A DNA stretch of 64,000 bases from assembly GCF_016065055.1 (NCBI RefSeq), contig NZ_CP065856.1, positions 2,293,836-2,357,835 on the forward strand. The letters are read 5' to 3'. The position numbers were made by a program, and so were the translations under genes. Shown here in pieces: positions 59,803 to 64,000 of the stretch; position 1 is the first letter of the stretch; every line of letters starts with the position of its first letter. Source of the stretch: Halosimplex litoreum (GTDB lineage Archaea > Halobacteriota > Halobacteria > Halobacteriales > Haloarculaceae). Under the pieces are notes generated by a model. The model saw only the letters and a program-made list of their open reading frames with translations. It did not search any database and was not told the DNA's origin.

Positions 59803-61437
59803 TCAGCGGCGGGCGTCGCCGCGGCGGGCCGCCAGCAGCACTGCACCGACGAGTCCCAGCAGTGTCGCGACCGCGCCGAAGCCGGGGCCGTCGCCGCTCG
59901 TCGCGGTCCGGCGGGCGGTGCTCGACGGGTCCGCGGTCGACTGCGGCGTCGGCGTTATCCCGTCGTCGATGTGGACGGTGACCGTCGACGGCGGCGGCGC
60001 GGTCGAGGGCTCGTGCGGCGTCGGACTCTGCGTGGTCGTCGGAGCGGGGGTCGTGGTCGGCGTGTCGGTCGGCGCGAGCACGGGGTCGACGTACCCTCGA
60101 TACCCTTCCCCTTCTTCCCAGGAGTTCAGCGGGCCGAGTTGCGTTCCGTTCGACCGGACGCGGATGTCGAAGGTGGTCCTCGGCGCGGCCCCTCGGAGGT
60201 CGAACTCGGCGCGGAATCGGTAGCGCGCTCCCGCCTCGTTCTCGGGTGGACGCTCCCGCGTGACCCGAACCGTCTCGGTGACCGGGAACGGGTCCCCGGC
60301 GCCGTCCGATAGCGTGACCGTCACCGTCGACCCCGGCGCGAGGTTCGTCCACCCGGCGATCCCCTGGTTCGGTGCCGGCGCGAGCGGAACCGTCCCGCCT
60401 TCCTCCATCGGGAACGTGACGGTCGCGTCGGGTTGGAAGATTCTGATCTCCCCCGTCCGACCGCCTTCGGAGATGTCGCCCGGGTTCAGCCGGTGTTCAC
60501 CGACGACGAGTCGGGGGACGTAGTCGGTCCCATCGACAAGAAAGGACTCGTCGAACGACCACTCGTCGACCTCGTGGTCGTGACTGGACCCCCACGGGAG
60601 CGCCGTCAGGTCGGCTGCGGCGTAGTAGGTGTCGTTGTCGGGGTCGGCGACGACCGTCGTCGTGTTCGCCCAGTCGAGCGAGAGGTGCTGGCGCGGACGC
60701 GAGGGACCAGGCATCCGCTCGCTCAACAGGAGCGACGCGTTCGACCCCGCGAGCAGCCGCCGGAAGCGAGCCTCGTCGGTCGCCCCCGACTCGTTCGCGA
60801 CCGCACCGGCGACGCCGGGCACGGTCAGCCGCAGGACGAGGGTGTCGCTCAGGGCGACTTCGTTCGTCCGAGTAAGCCACCCGCGTTCCCGCGCTCGCTC
60901 GATCGCCGCCAGCGAGTCGAGGTGCTCGCGTGACCCGTTCGGCGCGACCATGACCGTGGCGTTGCCGAGGCCGGGTTCGGTCAGTGTGAGTCCCGCGGTA
61001 TCGGCCGGCTCGCCGGTCCCGTTCGCGTACGCCGCGAGGCGGTACGACCCCGGCGGCAGTCGACCGGTGGCCTCGCCCTCGACCGACAGCCGGTCGCCCT
61101 CGCCGACGCCGTACACGTCGGTCACGGTCGCGTCTGGCCCGGCCAGGTAAGAGTTCAGCGCGAGCGCGATCCGGCCGTCACCGTCGGCATCGGTGAGATT
61201 CAGGCGGCGCTCGCCGCCCGCGCCGTCCACGACGACGGCGACCGACTCGCCGCTCGGAACCGAGAGCGCGAACCGCGCCACGTCGCCGGCGGCCTGTTCG
61301 ACCGCGTCCTCCTCGATGGTGACGTGTGAGTCGACGGAACCGGAAACCACTGCAGCGAACGCGCCGGCCGAGACCGCGAGGAGGACGGCAATACCGACGA
61401 CTGCGACGCGGCCGTCGGACGGGCGATCGACCGTCAT
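59803..61437 (-). CDS. PGF-CTERM surface glycoprotein, paralogue of the next gene
   Basis: A 544-residue secreted protein. An N-terminal signal or membrane helix lies at about 11-31. The C-terminus has a Thr/Pro-rich, probably O-glycosylated, stretch (about 440-510), then SGDGPGFGAVATLLGLVG and a basic end. This is the PGF-CTERM layout processed by archaeosortase ArtA and lipid-anchored. Several N-x-S/T sites are present. The region NATVMVAPNGSREHLDSL to DTLVLRLTVPGVAGAV is shared with the neighbouring paralogue. Its ATG overlaps the upstream stop by four bases. Confidence 0.8.
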   Translation of the reverse strand: MTVDRPSDGRVAVVGIAVLLAVSAGAFAAVVSGSVDSHVTIEEDAVEQAAGDVARFALSVPSGESVAVVVDGAGGERRLNLTDADGDGRIALALNSYLAGPDATVTDVYGVGEGDRLSVEGEATGRLPPGSYRLAAYANGTGEPADTAGLTLTEPGLGNATVMVAPNGSREHLDSLAAIERARERGWLTRTNEVALSDTLVLRLTVPGVAGAVANESGATDEARFRRLLAGSNASLLLSERMPGPSRPRQHLSLDWANTTTVVADPDNDTYYAAADLTALPWGSSHDHEVDEWSFDESFLVDGTDYVPRLVVGEHRLNPGDISEGGRTGEIRIFQPDATVTFPMEEGGTVPLAPAPNQGIAGWTNLAPGSTVTVTLSDGAGDPFPVTETVRVTRERPPENEAGARYRFRAEFDLRGAAPRTTFDIRVRSNGTQLGPLNSWEEGEGYRGYVDPVLAPTDTPTTTPAPTTTQSPTPHEPSTAPPPSTVTVHIDDGITPTPQSTADPSSTARRTATSGDGPGFGAVATLLGLVGAVLLAARRGDARR

Positions 61438-63053
61438 CGATCGGTCCTCCGGTTCCGTCCGACCGCGAGCAGTCCGGCGACCAGTAGCCCCGCGAGTGTC
61501 GGCGCGGCGCCGAACCCGGGCCCGTCGCCGCTCGTGGTGGCCGCCGGTGCGTCCGTCGTCGCCGGGTCGGTCGCAGTCTGCGTCTCGGCGGTCGCCGTCG
61601 CGGTCGGCGTTGCCGTCGGGGCCGCCGACGTGGGCGTCGGCGAGCCGGTGGTCGTCGGCACGTCGGTCGGCGTCGCCGTGGCGGTCTCGGTCGGCGTCGC
61701 GGTCGACGCGGCGGTTCGCGAGACGGTCGCGCCGACCGCTCGCATCGAGTCGGCGTACGACCGGTCGGCTGACCGGAAGTAGTTCCCGTCGCCGTCGGAG
61801 TCGTGGGCGAGGTAGGCCCGGAGGCTTGCCTCGCCGGTCGAGGCCACCTCGCTGACGGTCACCCGCAGCCCCTCGTGCGTGCCGGGGTCGAGGTAGTCGG
61901 TACTGCCGACGACCGTGCCGTCGCTCGCCCGCTCGACGGCGACGAACCCGCCGTCGGGCAGAGTCGCGCGGTCGATCCGGATCGAGTCGTCGAGTATCGG
62001 GTCGGTGGAGAGATCTACCGCCGCACCCGAGGCGTCGATCGGCGCCCAGTACCGATCCAGTTCGTACTGGTCGCTGATGACTGTCCCGTTCGACGCGACG
62101 ACCAGGCCGATTTCGGTTCCGGGCTCGACGCCGCTGAGGTTCAGCGCGGTCTCGAAGACGAACTCCGGGGGACCGTAGTCGTCGGAGTCGACCGTCCGGT
62201 CGGTGACTCTAGCGGTCACGTTCCGCGGCGTCTCGATGCCCGAGGCGTCGGTCACGCTGACGGTCACCGTCGACCCGGGGGCCAGCGTCGTGGTGCCGGC
62301 GACGGTCTGGTTCGACGTGGCGGCGAACCCGGGGGCGAGCACGCCGTCGGTATCGGCGCCGGAGAGCCATGCCTCGCGGCCGAGGACCTCGAAGCGCCCC
62401 GTCCGGTTCGGCTCGTCGACCGGCCCGGGATTCAGCCGGTGGTTCCCCTCGACGACGAGTCGCGGGACGAACTCCCCTCGGAGGTCGTCGATCCCCAGGC
62501 CGCCCGCGGCGTCGGAGACGGCCGTCAGGTCGGTCACGACGTAGTAGGTGTCGTTGGCGGGGTCAGCGACGACCGACTGGCCGCGCGACCCGTTCAGGAA
62601 GAAGAGATGGCGGGTCCCGTGAATGGTCTCGGGGCGCTGGACGAGCCGGAGCGACACGTTCTCACTCGCCAGCACCGACCGGAACCGCGCGCTGTCGGTG
62701 TCGCCGGTCGCGTTCGCCACCCGCTCGGCCATCCCGGGCAAGCGAAGTCGGAGCACCAGCGTGTCCCCGGCGGCGAGGACCGGCGACGGGGTTACCCATC
62801 CGGCCTCGCGGCCCCGTTCGACCGCCGCGACCGATGCGAGGCGGTCGACCGACCCACGGGGCGCGACCATGACCGTCGCGTTCGTCTCGTCCGAGACGGG
62901 TTGCGTCGCGACCGCGTCGCCGTCGAGTTGGTCGCTCGCTCCGTCGAGACTTCCGGTACCGAGCGCGGCGGCCGAACCGGCCGCCAGCGCCGCCGCGACC
63001 AGGGCGACTGCGGCGACGGTCGCGACCGCACCGTGGGAGGGCGAAGCTGTCAT
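61434..63053 (-). CDS. PGF-CTERM surface glycoprotein, first gene of the pair
   Basis: A 539-residue secreted protein with a signal helix (about 9-30, VATVAAVALVAAALAAG) and a Thr/Ala-rich spacer (about 455-510). The C-terminus has SGDGPGFGAAPTLAGLLVAG followed by Arg. NATVMVAPRGSVDRLASV and DTLVLRLRLPGMAERV parallel the other copy, so the two arose by duplication and are co-translated (ATGA). The start at 63053 is supported by a TATA element centred 26 bases upstream; an ATG at 63074 would sit inside the promoter. Confidence 0.8.
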   Translation of the reverse strand: MTASPSHGAVATVAAVALVAAALAAGSAAALGTGSLDGASDQLDGDAVATQPVSDETNATVMVAPRGSVDRLASVAAVERGREAGWVTPSPVLAAGDTLVLRLRLPGMAERVANATGDTDSARFRSVLASENVSLRLVQRPETIHGTRHLFFLNGSRGQSVVADPANDTYYVVTDLTAVSDAAGGLGIDDLRGEFVPRLVVEGNHRLNPGPVDEPNRTGRFEVLGREAWLSGADTDGVLAPGFAATSNQTVAGTTTLAPGSTVTVSVTDASGIETPRNVTARVTDRTVDSDDYGPPEFVFETALNLSGVEPGTEIGLVVASNGTVISDQYELDRYWAPIDASGAAVDLSTDPILDDSIRIDRATLPDGGFVAVERASDGTVVGSTDYLDPGTHEGLRVTVSEVASTGEASLRAYLAHDSDGDGNYFRSADRSYADSMRAVGATVSRTAASTATPTETATATPTDVPTTTGSPTPTSAAPTATPTATATAETQTATDPATTDAPAATTSGDGPGFGAAPTLAGLLVAGLLAVGRNRRTDR

Positions 63054-63075
63054 ACTCTCCGATGATACTATCACG

Positions 63076-63082
63076 TTAAAAA
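63076..63082 (-). promoter_or_regulatory. TATA box of the surface-protein pair
   Basis: TTAAAAA on the plus strand (TTTTTAA on the minus strand) is centred 26 bases before the ATG at 63053 in a short A/T-rich island. It is the only promoter-like element for the two overlapping genes and decides between two possible starts. Confidence 0.55.
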
Positions 63083-63154
63083 TGTTTTGTGGTGATCAAA
63101 TACCGGACGAACGCTCACGCTCGCGAGAAGACAGAACGGAGAATCCCGAGCGGA

Positions 63155-64000
63155 TTACTCGACGTAGTCGATGTCGTCGCCGAGTTCCTTGGAGGCGCGT
63201 TCCTGCTCGGCCTCCGATTTGCCGTAGATCTGGGGACTCTCGACGCCGGTGACGACGATCATCGTCTCCATCTTGCCCTCGAACTGGTTGTTGACGCTCG
63301 CGCCCCAGATGATGCGGGCGTCCGGGTCGATGCGGTCGTAGATCTCCTCGACGACGCCCTCGGCCTCCTCGATGGACATGTCGGGACCGCCGACGACGTT
63401 GACCAGCGCGGAGTTGGCGCCGTCGAACTCCACGTCGAGCAGCGGCGACCGGAGCGCCGAGCGGATGGAGTCCTGGGCCTTGTTCTCCGAATCGGACTCG
63501 CCGAGGCCGATCATGGCGACGCCGCCGTTCTCCATGATCGTGCGAACGTCGGCGAAGTCGACGTTGACGAGGCCGGGCTTGGTGATCAGCTCGGTCATGC
63601 CCTTGACCGAGCGCATCAGGACGCGGTCGCAGATCTTGAACGCGTCCTGCAGGGGCATCGACGGCGCGTAGTCGAGCAGGCGGTCGTTCGGCACGACGAT
63701 GACGGTGTCCGAGACGGCGCGGAGCCGTTCGAGGCCGGCGTCGGCGTTGGCCCTCCGTCGCTCACCCTCGGCGGTGAAGGGAATGGTGACGATGGAGATG
63801 GTGAGCGCGCCCTGGTCCTGGGCGGCCTGGGCGACCACGGGGGCCGAGCCGGTGCCGGTGCCGCCGCCGAGGCCGGCGGTGACGAACACCATGTCCGAAC
63901 CGTCGATGGACTGCTGGATGTCCTCGATGTTCTCCTGGGCGGCCTCCTCGCCGATCTTCGGGACCGAGCCCGCACCGCGACCGCCGGTGCGCTTGCGGCC
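63155..64000 (-). CDS. ftsZ1: Cell division GTPase FtsZ, probably FtsZ1 (3' part only)
   Basis: The gene enters from the right edge and its last 281 codons are visible. The tubulin signature is [16 protein letters not shown], followed by [18 protein letters not shown] (T7 synergy region with NVDFAD) and a C-terminal end [20 protein letters not shown]. FtsZ1 in Haloferax is needed for proper assembly of division and shape complexes alongside FtsZ2. Assignment to FtsZ1 rests on linkage to secE-spt5, here interrupted by about 5 kb of channel and surface-protein genes. The short C-terminal tail could be a partner-binding peptide. Confidence 0.88.
   Translation of the reverse strand, partial: GRKRTGGRGAGSVPKIGEEAAQENIEDIQQSIDGSDMVFVTAGLGGGTGTGSAPVVAQAAQDQGALTISIVTIPFTAEGERRRANADAGLERLRAVSDTVIVVPNDRLLDYAPSMPLQDAFKICDRVLMRSVKGMTELITKPGLVNVDFADVRTIMENGGVAMIGLGESDSENKAQDSIRSALRSPLLDVEFDGANSALVNVVGGPDMSIEEAEGVVEEIYDRIDPDARIIWGASVNNQFEGKMETMIVVTGVESPQIYGKSEAEQERASKELGDDIDYVE

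Noticed and set aside
1-64000. tRNA, rRNA, RNase P or SRP RNA genes
   Set aside because: Reading both strands I found no T-arm (GGTTCRAATC) paired with an acceptor stem and no recognisable conserved RNA core.

Overview
The window is chromosomal DNA of a haloarchaeon (class Halobacteria). It is very GC-rich, and nearly all proteins are strongly acidic (Asp/Glu-rich, Lys-poor). Many genes have an A/T-rich TATA element centred about 26-31 bases before the start codon, the arrangement of haloarchaeal leaderless mRNAs. Secreted proteins carry twin-arginine lipoprotein signals, and surface proteins end in a PGF-CTERM-like tail. NMD3, Hel308, Cgi121, Taw2, XPD, Spt5, SecE and FtsZ1 are archaeal. Nitrate assimilation plus a phaRPEC cluster fits Haloarcula/Halosimplex-like genera, but the genus is an inference.

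Layout. 1-6.3 kb: 5' part of nasA, a MinD-like protein, a HIT hydrolase, nmd3, a SHOCT membrane protein, taw2 and a small helical protein. 6.4-12.5 kb: an intergenic repeat, a GCS2-like ligase, three twin-arginine lipoproteins (two of them paralogues) and a LOG-like nucleotide-binding protein. 12.5-13.8 kb: two toxin-antitoxin pairs, VapBC and HicBA. 13.9-17.7 kb: the polyhydroxyalkanoate cluster phaR-phaP-phaE-phaC with a divergent MaoC hydratase. 17.7-24.3 kb: a flavin oxidoreductase, three universal stress proteins, archaeal coaD, and cgi121 overlapping hel308. 25.3-31.4 kb: cupin, NifU-type protein, presenilin-like protease, an alkaline-phosphatase-superfamily enzyme paired with a flippase-like membrane protein, and an AT-richer lamin-tail lipoprotein insert bounded by a decayed copy of the flippase gene end. 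32.6-42.3 kb: HTH regulator and small membrane protein, UvrD-like helicase, RNA ligase, small zinc protein, XPD helicase and a PAS histidine kinase. 42.5-58 kb: metabolic genes, a three-gene ABC operon, a membrane glycosyltransferase/arylsulfotransferase pair, an unusual solute-binding lipoprotein with a PAP2 phosphatase, a site-2 protease, and secE-spt5. 58-64 kb: a K+ channel with two RCK modules, two paralogous surface proteins and the 3' part of ftsZ1.

The most unusual content is non-coding. Four intergenic regions (about 6.4, 24.6, 31.7 and 45.9 kb) hold degenerate copies of one repeat. Short blocks recur in the same order, a 9-bp stem is kept in every copy, and the rest is packed with hairpin modules of two kinds: perfect stems with 3-base loops, and stems closing an 11-base loop resembling GAACGAAGTGA. 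I do not recognise this element. Other points are a solute-binding protein whose lobes appear circularly permuted, two 18-codon leader ORFs joined to their downstream genes by a 4-base overlap, and candidate operators in front of vapBC and phaRPEC.

No transposase, integrase, CRISPR array, rRNA or tRNA gene was recognised.
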